A stretch of DNA of 64,000 nt, taken from NCBI GenBank assembly GCA_046346665.1, contig JAXMHQ010000006.1, positions 1 through 64,000 of the forward strand, written 5' to 3'. Each line of letters opens with the position of its first letter. The stretch's first letter is position 1. Both the position numbers and the translations under genes were made by a program. This DNA comes from JAXMHQ01 sp046346665. Lineage in GTDB: Bacteria; Verrucomicrobiota; Verrucomicrobiia; Limisphaerales; JAXMHQ01. Positions 9,120-18,083 of the stretch are shown piece after piece. Below the pieces are notes generated by a model. The model had not been told where the DNA came from. It worked only from the letters and a program-made list of their open reading frames with translations, and did not search any database.

Positions 9120-11981
9120 TCATTGTCCTAGCGCTCCCGCGCACCTTCCGCAAATCGTCGGATGCTTCGGATTCACGCCAATGTCCGTCTCCCAATGCCA
9201 GCAGCGCTCGCACTTCTGGCCGTCGGCCTTCGACACTACGGGCGCGGCGCCGTCCCCCAGCCGCACCTGCGAGACGTTCAACAGTTCGCGCAAATCGTCC
9301 AGCCGATCCGACGGCACTTCGCCCGCGCTGCGCGGGATTTCAATCTTCGCCTCCAGCGCCTTGCCGATCAGCTTCGCCTGCCGCGCTTTTTCCAGTTCCG
9401 GCAACGCCAGGTCCCGGATCGCAAACAGCGTCTTCCAGACTGCCAGTTCCGATTCCTCCAGCGCCGCGGCGCCAGGTTGCCACGTGGCTTCGTGGACCGA
9501 TTCCGCCGCTTTGCCCGGAATGAACTGCCATGCTTCGTCCGCCGTGAATGCCAGCACCGGCGACAGCATCCGGCACAGCCCGGTCACCAGCCGGTAAAGC
9601 GTCGTTTGCGTCGAACGCCGCCGCGCCGAATTCGCTGCATCCGTGTAAAGCCGGTCCTTGATGACATCATGGTAAATCGACGACAACTCCACCGCGATGA
9701 ACTGGCTGAGCTTTTGGTAAACGACGTGAAACTCATAAGCGTCGTACGCCGCCGCGACCTCGCGCTCCAGCTTCGCGAACTCGCCAAGAATCCAACGATC
9801 CAGCCGGGTCAGCCGGTCGTCGGCAACCGCGTGCTGCGCCGGGTTGAAATCATACAGGTTGGACAATTGATACCGCAGCGCGTTGCGGATCACGCGGTAG
9901 GTCTCCGCCACCTTGCTGATCCGCTCGTCGCTCACCACGATGTCGCTCTTGAAATCCTGCGATGCCACCCAGAGCCGGACCACGTCGGCGCCGTATTTTT
10001 TCACATACGCCTCCGCCGTCTGCGGCTTCTCGTAACCGCCCTGGCCCTGTTTGCTCTTGGAAATCTTCTCCCGGTCCGCATCCACCATGAACCCGTGCGT
10101 CAACACCGTCCGGAACGGCGCCCCGCCGTTGCCGGCGAGCGACAGAAGAAGCGACGATTGGAACCAGCCGCGGTGCTGGTCGCTGCCCTCCATGTAGAGG
10201 TCGGCTTGCCAGGGGTTGGTTGCAGGTTGCAGGTTGCAGGTTGCAGGTTCGCCGTACGAATGCTGCAGTTCCTTGCGCTTCATTAGAACCGCGCGTGAGG
10301 AGCTGCCGGAATCGATCCACACGTCCAAGGTGTCGTTTGATTTCGCGGTGGCTTCGGCGCCGTTCCAGTCCTTTGGCCGCAGCAGCGACCACAGTTCCGC
10401 CGCGGTTTTCTCAAACCAGATCTGCGAGCCGTGTTGCTCGACCAGTGCGGCCGCGTTGCGGACGATCGCGGGATCCAGGATCGCCTGGCCCTGCGCGTCG
10501 TAGAACGCCGGGATCGGCACGCCCCACGTGCGCTGGCGCGAGATGCACCAGTCGGGCCGCGATTCCACCGCGCCCTTGATGCGGTTCACCCCCCAGTCGG
10601 GCACCCACTGCACGCGGTCGATTTCGGCAAGCGCCTGTTGTCGAAACGTAGGAGCCGACGTGAGGAGGCTCTGACTTCCCTTCGGGGAGGAGACGGTGTG
10701 ATCAATCCTGATGAACCACTGGTCCATCGCGCGGAAAATGACCGGCGTTTTACTGCGCCAGCAATGCGGGTAGCTGTGATGATAATTTTCCTGGTGGAGC
10801 AGGGCGTGGCGCAGCCGCAATTCATGCAGCACCGCCTCGTTGGCGTCGCTCTTGCCGTGCTTTTCCAAAATAGATTTTCCAACCAGCTCGTCGGAGATCT
10901 GCTGGTCCGCCGGCAAATCCGTGGTGCGCGCCAGCGCGCCGTCGTCATTCACCGGCGAGTAAATCGGCAACCCGTTCTGCCGCCCAAGCTGGTAATCCTC
11001 CAAACCGTGCCCTGGCGCGATGTGCACAAACCCGGTGCCGGTGTCGCTCGTCACGAACGTGTCGCCCGCATAAAGGCGGCCGGTCCGATTGCAGAACGGA
11101 TGCCGGTATTCGAACTTAGCCAGCTCGGCGGCGGGCACCGTGGTCTCGGTTGAAATCGACCAGCCGCATTTCTGCGCCAGGCCGGGCAGCAATCCTTTGA
11201 ACACGATATACCGTTCCTCGCCGACCTGCGCCTGCACATATTCGAACGTGCTGTTGTAAGCCACCGCCAGGTTCGCCGGCAATGTCCACGGCGTTGTGGT
11301 CCAGATGACCACGAACGTCTTGTCGCGGCTGACCACGGGAAATTTCACGAACACACTCGGGCTGACGTGGTCCTTGTATTCCACTTCCGCCTCCGCCAGC
11401 GCCGTCCGGCACGGGATGCTCCAATACACCGGCTTCTTGCCGCGATACACAAATCCCTGCGCCACGATATCCGCGAACAACCGCAGTTCCTCGGCTTCGT
11501 ATTCCTTGTTCAACGTCAGGTAAGGCTGGTCCCAATCGCCCAGCACTCCGAGCCGTTTGAATTGTTCGCGCTGGATGTCGATGTACTTGCGCGCATAGGC
11601 GTCGCACGCCTTGCGGATCGCCGCCGGCTCGGCCGATGTGTCGCCGGCCTTGCGCATTTCCTGCGATACCTTGAACTCAATCGGGAGCCCGTGGCAATCC
11701 CACCCGGGCACATACGGCGCCCGGAATCCGCGCGTGGACTTGTACTTGACGATGATGTCCTTGATGATTTTGTTCAGCGCCGTGCCGATGTGCACGTCGC
11801 CGTTCGCGAAGGGCGGCCCGTCGTGCAGGATGAAATCGGGGGCGGAACTCCGGGCCGCCTGGATCTTCTCATAAAGCCGGCCGTCCAGCCATCGCTTCAA
11901 CCGGTCCGGCTCCCGCGTCACCAGGTCGGCTTTCATCGGGAAATCCGTCCGCGGAAGGTTCAATGTGTCTTTGTAGTCCAT
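9120..11981 (-). CDS. ileS: Isoleucyl-tRNA synthetase
   Basis: Class I aminoacyl-tRNA synthetase that charges tRNA-Ile in the cytoplasm. 953 residues, normal for bacterial IleS (about 930-1040). The HIGH box reads HIGT (64-67), preceded by DGPPFANGD. The KMSKS loop reads KISKS (about 639-643). GSDQHRGWF and the CP1 editing region are present. The C-terminal zinc site is CERCWHWE...CGRC. The ATG at 11981 fits the family's KDTLNLPRTDFPM start. Oddity: between 'KRKELQ' and 'ADLYMEGSDQHRGWF' there is an extra segment of about 19 residues, including PATCNLQPAT, encoded by four copies of a 7-bp repeat. The enzyme is essential and only one ileS is in view, so the insertion is presumably tolerated. 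Confidence 0.97.
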   Translation of the reverse strand: MDYKDTLNLPRTDFPMKADLVTREPDRLKRWLDGRLYEKIQAARSSAPDFILHDGPPFANGDVHIGTALNKIIKDIIVKYKSTRGFRAPYVPGWDCHGLPIEFKVSQEMRKAGDTSAEPAAIRKACDAYARKYIDIQREQFKRLGVLGDWDQPYLTLNKEYEAEELRLFADIVAQGFVYRGKKPVYWSIPCRTALAEAEVEYKDHVSPSVFVKFPVVSRDKTFVVIWTTTPWTLPANLAVAYNSTFEYVQAQVGEERYIVFKGLLPGLAQKCGWSISTETTVPAAELAKFEYRHPFCNRTGRLYAGDTFVTSDTGTGFVHIAPGHGLEDYQLGRQNGLPIYSPVNDDGALARTTDLPADQQISDELVGKSILEKHGKSDANEAVLHELRLRHALLHQENYHHSYPHCWRSKTPVIFRAMDQWFIRIDHTVSSPKGSQSLLTSAPTFRQQALAEIDRVQWVPDWGVNRIKGAVESRPDWCISRQRTWGVPIPAFYDAQGQAILDPAIVRNAAALVEQHGSQIWFEKTAAELWSLLRPKDWNGAEATAKSNDTLDVWIDSGSSSRAVLMKRKELQHSYGEPATCNLQPATNPWQADLYMEGSDQHRGWFQSSLLLSLAGNGGAPFRTVLTHGFMVDADREKISKSKQGQGGYEKPQTAEAYVKKYGADVVRLWVASQDFKSDIVVSDERISKVAETYRVIRNALRYQLSNLYDFNPAQHAVADDRLTRLDRWILGEFAKLEREVAAAYDAYEFHVVYQKLSQFIAVELSSIYHDVIKDRLYTDAANSARRRSTQTTLYRLVTGLCRMLSPVLAFTADEAWQFIPGKAAESVHEATWQPGAAALEESELAVWKTLFAIRDLALPELEKARQAKLIGKALEAKIEIPRSAGEVPSDRLDDLRELLNVSQVRLGDGAAPVVSKADGQKCERCWHWETDIGVNPKHPTICGRCAGALGQ
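10218..10249. repeat. In-frame 7-bp repeat array inside ileS
   Basis: Four tandem copies of GGTTGCA plus a partial fifth. Read on the ileS strand they encode PATCNLQPAT at about residues 577-588. There is no complementary second arm here, unlike the intergenic copies. Confidence 0.9.
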
Positions 11982-12048
11982 TCAACGCCTCAAAAAACCA
12001 AGGTTATCAGCGGCAAAATCGGGTGTCAAAGCGCAAGGCGGGACGTGG

Positions 12049-12235
12049 CAGGGCCGACGCATCTAATGTATAAAGAGGGGCGCGATCGTGGAATTCAGAC
12101 GGTAGTGACGCCGCGCTGCGGCGTCCCCGCCCGCGTATCAGCGGGCGGAAAGCGGAACGGCGCCTGGAATGTCTCTGCAACGTTGCGCCGTTGGACGCGG
12201 CGCGGACGGCGCAGCGCGCCGTCCCTACCCGCAAT
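12049..12235. repeat. 187-bp GC-rich dispersed repeat, copy A
   Basis: Nearly the whole gap between ileS and the next gene. It matches 22571-22768 in opposite orientation over about 190 bp, including a segment ending CGATCGTGGAATTCAGACGG and two strong palindromes (GACGCCGCGCTGCGGCGTC; GACGGCGCAGCGCGCCGTC). The outer edges share GCCGACGC/GCTGACGC-like sequences, suggesting weak inverted ends. I see no target duplication and no ORF inside. Confidence 0.85.
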
Positions 12236-12268
12236 TGGGGCTCGCAGTGGCTCGCCCCTTCCGGGTGT

Positions 12269-13894
12269 TCATTCAGCGTTCTTTCTTCCCTGCCGGGCGA
12301 GCGCCGCCACGGTTCCCAGGCCGAACAGCACGAAGCTCGCAATGACCATCAGCAATCCCGGCGGTGCGGACGGCAACCGGCTCGACGTCCATTGGGCCGG
12401 TCCGCACAACGCGCTTGCCCCGGCCGCGGCGGGAACAATCCATCGTTCCCAGCGCCCCGCCCACATTTCCGCCGCAACATAAAGCGCGATCACTGCGAGG
12501 GCCGGAATTCCCGGCATCCACCACGTCCCGTTGCAGTGCGTCCAGACCAGGCTGTGGACCACCCAGGACGCCGCTGCAAACCCGCGCAACAGCGCCGCGC
12601 CCTCGTAGGCCGCATCCACCCAACGCAAACTGTGCAGCAACAGATAGGCGATCCCGGACTGCAGCCCCCATTGAACGCCCATTGCGGTGCCGTGGAGCAG
12701 CGTGATCACCAGCGCCGCCACGGTCACGGCTCCCAGCAGGCCGAACCGCGGATCCCGCGAGCGCGGGGTGAGGATCAGCGCGACGATGGCCGCGACGACC
12801 AGCAGGCAATGCATGCCGGTGTGTCCTGTCCAGACGGCGTTCACCGAGGCGTCGGGCAGCCGCAGCAACAGGATGCCGATTGAAGCCGCCAGGAGCCGGG
12901 CCGCGGCGATGCGATTGCTGCCGCGCAACCAGAGCGCGCCGAACGCGACGGTGTTGACCAGGGTGAGCGACAGGAACACCGGCCCGCCGTGTTCCGTTAA
13001 TGCGGGGAAGGTGGCGACCAGGGGCAGGACCAGCGCCGCGGGCGCGAACCGGGTGCGAAGCTCGGGCGACAGGCCTGCTGCCACGCGCCAGCCGCTCCAG
13101 GCCAGCACCCACAGCGTCGGTGCCAGCCATTCGGGGCGCAGGTCGAAGTCATACACGTAGCCGAGGCTGTAGAGATGCACGGCCGTGCCGGCGAACCAGA
13201 GTCCGAAAAGGCCGGCCGGCCAGCCGCCGTGCTGGATGGCGTGCGGACCGGTGGACCGCCATCGCGGCAGGAGGTTGGCCAGCGCGGCCAAAGCGGGCAG
13301 CAACCAAAGCCAGCATTCGGCGTTCAAGTCGAATGCCGGCCCGTGGACGGGCCGGGTCTCCACCTTGGTTGCATTGATCCCCTGATAAATCATCGGCAAC
13401 GCCGCATTGACCACCAGCATTGCGAGACCGATGGACGCGACGCGGTCCGGGAAATTCAGGCCGGCCAGGCCGCGCCTCACCACGGCGGTGCGGGCCGCCG
13501 CGACCGCCGCGCCGCCGACGCAGAACAGCCACACCCACGGCCGGCCGATGAGCGCCGCCTGGCTCACCAGCAGGAACGGCACGAATACCAGCAGGTGCTC
13601 CACCCCGACCAGCACGCCGGCGTCGTGCCACAAACGCCGCCGGCCGAGGAACAACACCGTCCCCGCCAGCAACAGCGCGTATCCCTGCAGCGACAGAAAA
13701 TTAAACGTCAACTGCCCGATCTCGCTCTTCAAAAAGTTGGGGTCGTTCGACACCCGGTAGAGGCCGTACAACAGCATCCCCGCGCTGCACAAGTAGAGAG
13801 GGTTGTAATCGATGATCCAACGCATCCAGGGATGGGTGGTGTAGAAGGAGGGCGATTCCGGGAGATCCGATCGAAGGTCAGCAGGCTCATTCAT
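12269..13894 (-). CDS. Polytopic membrane protein of unknown function
   Basis: 541 residues with roughly 13-15 hydrophobic segments spread over the whole length and short polar loops. I do not recognise the family. The N-terminus (about 30 residues) is cytosolic and acidic/proline-containing. A conserved-looking stretch is TTHPWMRWIIDYNPLYLCSA at the first membrane segment. There is no signal peptide, ATP-binding motif or obvious catalytic residue set. The gene stands alone: ileS is 288 bp downstream, beyond a repeat, and the upstream gene hisD is divergent. Given only hydrophobicity, it could be a transporter-like or polymer-modifying integral protein. Confidence 0.7.
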   Translation of the reverse strand: MNEPADLRSDLPESPSFYTTHPWMRWIIDYNPLYLCSAGMLLYGLYRVSNDPNFLKSEIGQLTFNFLSLQGYALLLAGTVLFLGRRRLWHDAGVLVGVEHLLVFVPFLLVSQAALIGRPWVWLFCVGGAAVAAARTAVVRRGLAGLNFPDRVASIGLAMLVVNAALPMIYQGINATKVETRPVHGPAFDLNAECWLWLLPALAALANLLPRWRSTGPHAIQHGGWPAGLFGLWFAGTAVHLYSLGYVYDFDLRPEWLAPTLWVLAWSGWRVAAGLSPELRTRFAPAALVLPLVATFPALTEHGGPVFLSLTLVNTVAFGALWLRGSNRIAAARLLAASIGILLLRLPDASVNAVWTGHTGMHCLLVVAAIVALILTPRSRDPRFGLLGAVTVAALVITLLHGTAMGVQWGLQSGIAYLLLHSLRWVDAAYEGAALLRGFAAASWVVHSLVWTHCNGTWWMPGIPALAVIALYVAAEMWAGRWERWIVPAAAGASALCGPAQWTSSRLPSAPPGLLMVIASFVLFGLGTVAALARQGRKNAE

Positions 13895-14071
13895 GACTCA
13901 CCTCGCAATTACAGTTAGGACCGACAAGCGCATGGGACGTGCCAGCGCGGACAATGGGTAATTTCCAGGGAAATTCCGCCGTGCGCACGCGCCCGCGCTC
14001 GTGGACCGCACGCTTCCCGCGTGAAATCCGCGCGGCTTCCGAGCGCAGACCGGCGGCCTGCGCCACGAGGG

Positions 14072-14252
14072 GGGTGCGATTTGAAGCGAGGGTCAGCCCG
14101 CTTCCACACGCGGGAGGGACGAGCTACTGCGAGTCCCCAAGGAAAAGAACAGCGATCAGGGTGGGGACTCGCGGTAGCTCGTCCCTCCCGAGGTGGGGAC
14201 TCGCGGTAGCTCGTCCCTCCCGATTGTCGGACCCTCATTTGAAATCGCATCC
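14072..14252. mobile_element. MITE-like element 3 (shared terminal inverted repeats, different core)
   Basis: 181 bp. The left end GGGTGCGATTTGAAGCGAGG and the right end, read inward as GGATGCGATTTCAAATGAGG, form imperfect terminal inverted repeats continuing for about 23 bp. The 9-bp flanks are CCACGAGGG (14063-14071) and CTACGAGGG (14253-14261), 8 of 9 identical, as expected for an aged target duplication. The core is a hairpin of GGGACGAGCTAC/GTAGCTCGTCCC arms with the right arm duplicated in tandem. No ORF lies inside. It accounts for most of the 413-bp gap 13895-14307, which has no gene. Confidence 0.8.
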
Positions 14253-14307
14253 CTACGAGGGACGCGGTTTTGACTTCACCGGCACGATCCCTTAGCCTGT
14301 CCCCTGC

Positions 14308-15618
14308 ATGAAAGTGATTCGGCATACCGACCGCGATTTTGCGGCCCAGGTCGCCCGCATGACGGCGGCGTCCAGCCTGTTTGACCCGGAAATCGAGCAG
14401 CGCGCGCGGGGGATTGTGGACGCGGTGCGCGCGCGCGGCGACGCGGCGCTGCTGGAGTTCACCGAGCGATTCGACGGCGCGAAGCTGCGTCCGGGCGGAC
14501 TCGCCGTGACCCGGTCCGAACTGATGGCCGCCTCGCTTAAAGCCGATCCCGAGCTGCGCTCTGCTGTGGCCGAGGCCGAAAAAAACGTCGCCCGCTTCGC
14601 GCGAAAATCCCTGCTGCGAAACTGGCAGACGCGCAATTCGCACGGCGCGACGGTCGGGGAGCGGTTCGATCCGTTCCGGCGCGTCGGGGTTTACATTCCA
14701 GGCGGCAAAGCGCCGCTGGTATCCACCACCCTCATGACGGCCACGCTGGCGAAAGTGGCCGGCTGCCCGGAAATTGTCGTCTGCACCCCGTGCGGCCCGG
14801 ACGGCTCCATCAACCCGGCGCTGCTCTTCGCCGCGCGCGCGGCGGGAGCCACGGAGATTTACCGCGTCGGCGGCGCCCAGGCGATCGCGGCGATGGGATT
14901 CGGCACCGAAACCATCCGGCCGGTGCAAAAGATTTACGGGCCCGGCAACGCCTACGTCGTCGCCGCCAAACGGCTCCTCGTGGGCCACGTTGCCATCGAT
15001 CTTCTGCCCGGGCCGAGCGAATTGCTCGTGGTGGCCGACGATACCGCGAATCCAAAATATGCCGCCGCGGATCTGCTGGCGCAGGCCGAGCACGGATCCG
15101 GTCACGAACGCGTCTGGCTCGCCACGACGTCGGCGAAACTGATCCGGGGCGTGGAGCGCGAAATCCGGAAACAACTCCCGAAACTCAGCCGGCGCGACCT
15201 GATCCGCCAGGTGCTGGAGCGGAACACGTGGCTGGTCCAGGTGAACTCCATCGACGACGCCGTCGCGCTGGCGAACAGGCTGGCGCCGGAGCATTGCGAG
15301 GTCATGACCCGCAACGCCCGCCGCGTTTCCGAAGGCATTCTTACGGCAGGCGCGCTGTTCCTCGGATCCTGGACACCAACTGTTCTGGGCGATTATGTCG
15401 CCGGACCGAGCCACACGCTGCCAACCGGCGGTGCGGGGAAGTCGTTCCCCGGTCTCACCGTCGACATGTTCCAGCGGCGCACCAGCGTCGTGGAATACAA
15501 TCGCGCGGCGTTGAAGAAATCGTTGCCCGCGGTGAAAAAGTTTGCCGAGCTGGAAGGGCTTGGGGCGCACGGCAGGTCTGCGGAGGCAAGGATGCAGCCC
15601 GCGCGGTCGGGCGGATGA
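14308..15618 (+). CDS. hisD: Histidinol dehydrogenase
   Basis: Zinc- and NAD-dependent enzyme for the last two steps of histidine synthesis (histidinol to histidine), cytoplasmic. 436 residues, the usual length. Seen: PGGKAPLVSTTLMTA for nucleotide binding, GPGNAYVVAAKRLL, DLLPGPSELLV, LAQAEHG, the PEHCEVM segment carrying the catalytic Glu/His pair, and GPSHTLPTGG near the C-terminus. The ATG at 14308 matches the family's short N-terminus. It starts a three-gene run: a GH78 gene follows after 6 bp and hisC after a further 11 bp. The other his genes are not in the window. Confidence 0.97.
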   Translation: MKVIRHTDRDFAAQVARMTAASSLFDPEIEQRARGIVDAVRARGDAALLEFTERFDGAKLRPGGLAVTRSELMAASLKADPELRSAVAEAEKNVARFARKSLLRNWQTRNSHGATVGERFDPFRRVGVYIPGGKAPLVSTTLMTATLAKVAGCPEIVVCTPCGPDGSINPALLFAARAAGATEIYRVGGAQAIAAMGFGTETIRPVQKIYGPGNAYVVAAKRLLVGHVAIDLLPGPSELLVVADDTANPKYAAADLLAQAEHGSGHERVWLATTSAKLIRGVEREIRKQLPKLSRRDLIRQVLERNTWLVQVNSIDDAVALANRLAPEHCEVMTRNARRVSEGILTAGALFLGSWTPTVLGDYVAGPSHTLPTGGAGKSFPGLTVDMFQRRTSVVEYNRAALKKSLPAVKKFAELEGLGAHGRSAEARMQPARSGG

Positions 15619-15624
15619 AATCCC

Positions 15625-18072
15625 ATGAACTCCGTCCTCTGTGGCCTCCCCGGGCGCATTCGGGTTCTCCTTCTCCTCGGCATGCTGTTGTGCGTGCTGT
15701 CTCTGGACGCAGCTTTCGCTGTTGATCAACCGGGTCTCGCCCCGGATCCGCCCGCCCCGAATCCCGCCCTGCTGAAGGCACTTTGGCCCGCACATTGGAT
15801 CGCGCCGGCAGGGGTTCCACTCTCCGAATACGGAGTTTTTCTTTTTCGCCGAAAGTTCGCACTGCCCGCGCGGCCGGAAAAATTTGTGGTGCACATTTCT
15901 GCCGATAACCGCTACCGGCTCTTCGTCAACGGCGTGCCGGTGTGTTTCGGTCCGCAGCGCGGTGAACCGATGTGCTGGCATTTCGATTCGGTCGACCTCG
16001 CCCCGTACTTGCGGGCGGGGGAAAACGTGCTGGCCGTGCAGGTTTGGAATTATGGCGAGGAACGGCCTTTCGCCATCATGAGCGTCCGGACCGGATTGAT
16101 TGTGCAGGGTGATGGGCCTGCCGAGCAGGTCGTGAACACGGGCGACGGCTGGCGGACGTGGGTGGATGCCGCGTATTCGCCGGTGATGCCCGATCGGGGC
16201 CGCCTGCGGACGTATATCGTCGTGGGGCCCGGGGAGCGGATCGACGCTGCCGGGCATCCATGGAACTGGGAGCAGCCCGCCTTCGATGATTCCGCCTGGG
16301 GGCGCCCGCGCGGCTTTGAAGCGGGACTTCCGAAGGGCGCGGGCACGGACATGGTCCGGTGGTTGAGCCCGCGCAGCATTCCGTTCATGGCCGAGTGGCC
16401 GTTGCGTTTCGCCGCGGTGCGGCGCAGCTCCGGGCCGGGGCCGGCCGCGGGGTTTCTGGCGGGCGGTACTCCGTGGATTGTGCCGCCGCAAACAAAGGTG
16501 CGGGTGTTGTTGGACCAGGGCTTCGAGGCGAACGCGTTCCCGGAACTGGTCGTCAGTGGCGGTCGCGGGGCGAAGGTGACGCTTGCCTACGCCGAAGCGC
16601 TGGTGGACGCCAAACGATCCAAGGGCCAGCGCGATTCCATCGACGGCCGGGAGCTCGTTGGCGTCGAGGACCAGTTCCTGCCGGACGGCGGCGCGCGACG
16701 GACGTTCACGACACTTGATTTCCGATGCTACCGCTACGTGGAGCTCGCGGTGGAGACCGGTGCCGAGCCGGTGACGATCGAAGACATCCGCGGCCGGGCC
16801 ACCGGTTATCCGTTTCACGAAAACGGCGCGTTTGCGTCGGACGACCCGGCGCTTGCCCGGATCTGGGAGGTGGGGTGGCGGACGGCGCGGCTGTGCGCCT
16901 TTGAAACCTACATGGATTGTCCGTATTATGAGCGGTTGCAGTATGTTGGCGACACGCGCATTCAAGCGCTCATTTCCCTCTATGTTTCGGGCGATGACCG
17001 GCTCATGCGCAACGCGATCGAGCTGTTCGACCTTTCACGCATCCCAGATGGATTGACCCAGAGTCGCTTTCCGTCTGTGGATTTGCAGATCATCAACACC
17101 TTTTCGCTCTTCTGGATCGGGATGGTGCATGACTATTGGATGCACCGGGACGACCCGGCCTTTATCGCGGCGCGGTTGCACGGCATCGAGGCAGTGCTGG
17201 CCTGGTTTGAGGAGCGTATCGATGTGAAGAGCGGCCTGCTGGGACCGCTGCCGTTCTGGACGTTTGTCGACTGGCCCGAGGCCTGGGGATGGGACGAGGC
17301 GCTGGGGGCCGGCGGAGAGGCGCCGGGCGCGCGCACGGGCGGCTCGGCGATTGTGACGTTGCAATATGCGATGGCCCTCGATCAGGCGGCGGACCTGTTC
17401 CGGGCGCACGGCCGGGCGGCGCAGGCGGAGCGTTACGCGAAACTGGCCGGCGACCTCCGGAAGGCCACGGTGCGGAATTGCTGGGATGAGCCTCGGCGCC
17501 TGCTCGCGGACACCCCGGATCGGAAGAGCTTCAGTCAGCACGCCAACGCCCTCGCCGTGCTTTCAGGCGCGGTGTCCGGCGATGCCGCGGGCGACTTGAT
17601 CTCGCGGACGCTCGCAGACAGAAGTCTTGTGCCCTGCACGCTCTATTTCCGCTTCTATTTGCTGAGAGCGCTCAAGACGGCAGGATTGGGTGACAAATAC
17701 CTGGAACAACTCGGGCCATGGCGCGACATGCTGGCGCTTGGGCTGAGCACGTTTGCTGAGAAACCCGAGCCGACGCGGAGCGATTGCCACGCTTGGAGCG
17801 CGTCGCCTGTTTACGAATTTCTCGCCACCGTCTGTGGCATCGAGCCGGGCAGCCCGGAATTCAAGACGGTCCGAATTGAACCGCACCTCGGCCGGCTCAA
17901 TCACGTGGCCGGCACAGTGCCGCATCCCGCTGGGCCAATCCGTGTCGAGTTGACGCGCACAGGCGCAGAGTTGCGCGCTCGAGTGGAGCTTCCGGGGCAG
18001 GTGACTGGCGAATTCATCTGGAATGGCAGGCAGGTTGCCCTCAGACCGGGAATTCAGGATTTGGAATTGTAA
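15625..18072 (+). CDS. Secreted alpha-L-rhamnosidase-like glycoside hydrolase (GH78)
   Basis: 815 residues with a signal peptide (RIRVLLLLGMLLCVLSLDAAFA). The N-terminal beta-sandwich 'LWPAHWIAP...F.FRRKF...A.NRYRLFVNG' is the rhamnosidase N-domain. The catalytic alpha/alpha barrel has DCPYYERLQYVGDTRIQ (about 431-447), corresponding to the family's DCPxRDE..GW.GD segment, where the Glu is the general acid. WTFVDWPEAWGWDE further on also belongs to the barrel. The C-terminal beta-domain ends IEPHLGRLNHVAGTVPHPAGPIRVE. The likely role is cleavage of terminal rhamnose or a related deoxysugar from plant or algal polysaccharide in the periplasm or outside. The odd feature is its position: 6 bp after hisD and 11 bp before hisC, thus apparently co-transcribed with histidine genes. 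Confidence 0.85.
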   Translation: MNSVLCGLPGRIRVLLLLGMLLCVLSLDAAFAVDQPGLAPDPPAPNPALLKALWPAHWIAPAGVPLSEYGVFLFRRKFALPARPEKFVVHISADNRYRLFVNGVPVCFGPQRGEPMCWHFDSVDLAPYLRAGENVLAVQVWNYGEERPFAIMSVRTGLIVQGDGPAEQVVNTGDGWRTWVDAAYSPVMPDRGRLRTYIVVGPGERIDAAGHPWNWEQPAFDDSAWGRPRGFEAGLPKGAGTDMVRWLSPRSIPFMAEWPLRFAAVRRSSGPGPAAGFLAGGTPWIVPPQTKVRVLLDQGFEANAFPELVVSGGRGAKVTLAYAEALVDAKRSKGQRDSIDGRELVGVEDQFLPDGGARRTFTTLDFRCYRYVELAVETGAEPVTIEDIRGRATGYPFHENGAFASDDPALARIWEVGWRTARLCAFETYMDCPYYERLQYVGDTRIQALISLYVSGDDRLMRNAIELFDLSRIPDGLTQSRFPSVDLQIINTFSLFWIGMVHDYWMHRDDPAFIAARLHGIEAVLAWFEERIDVKSGLLGPLPFWTFVDWPEAWGWDEALGAGGEAPGARTGGSAIVTLQYAMALDQAADLFRAHGRAAQAERYAKLAGDLRKATVRNCWDEPRRLLADTPDRKSFSQHANALAVLSGAVSGDAAGDLISRTLADRSLVPCTLYFRFYLLRALKTAGLGDKYLEQLGPWRDMLALGLSTFAEKPEPTRSDCHAWSASPVYEFLATVCGIEPGSPEFKTVRIEPHLGRLNHVAGTVPHPAGPIRVELTRTGAELRARVELPGQVTGEFIWNGRQVALRPGIQDLEL

Positions 18073-18083
18073 AGGGTTAACTC

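Noticed and set aside
13915..16965. 1016-residue open frame on the minus strand
   Set aside because: It lies antisense to hisD and the GH78 gene, which have clear family motifs. Low complexity, Arg/Gly/His rich: a GC-rich shadow frame.
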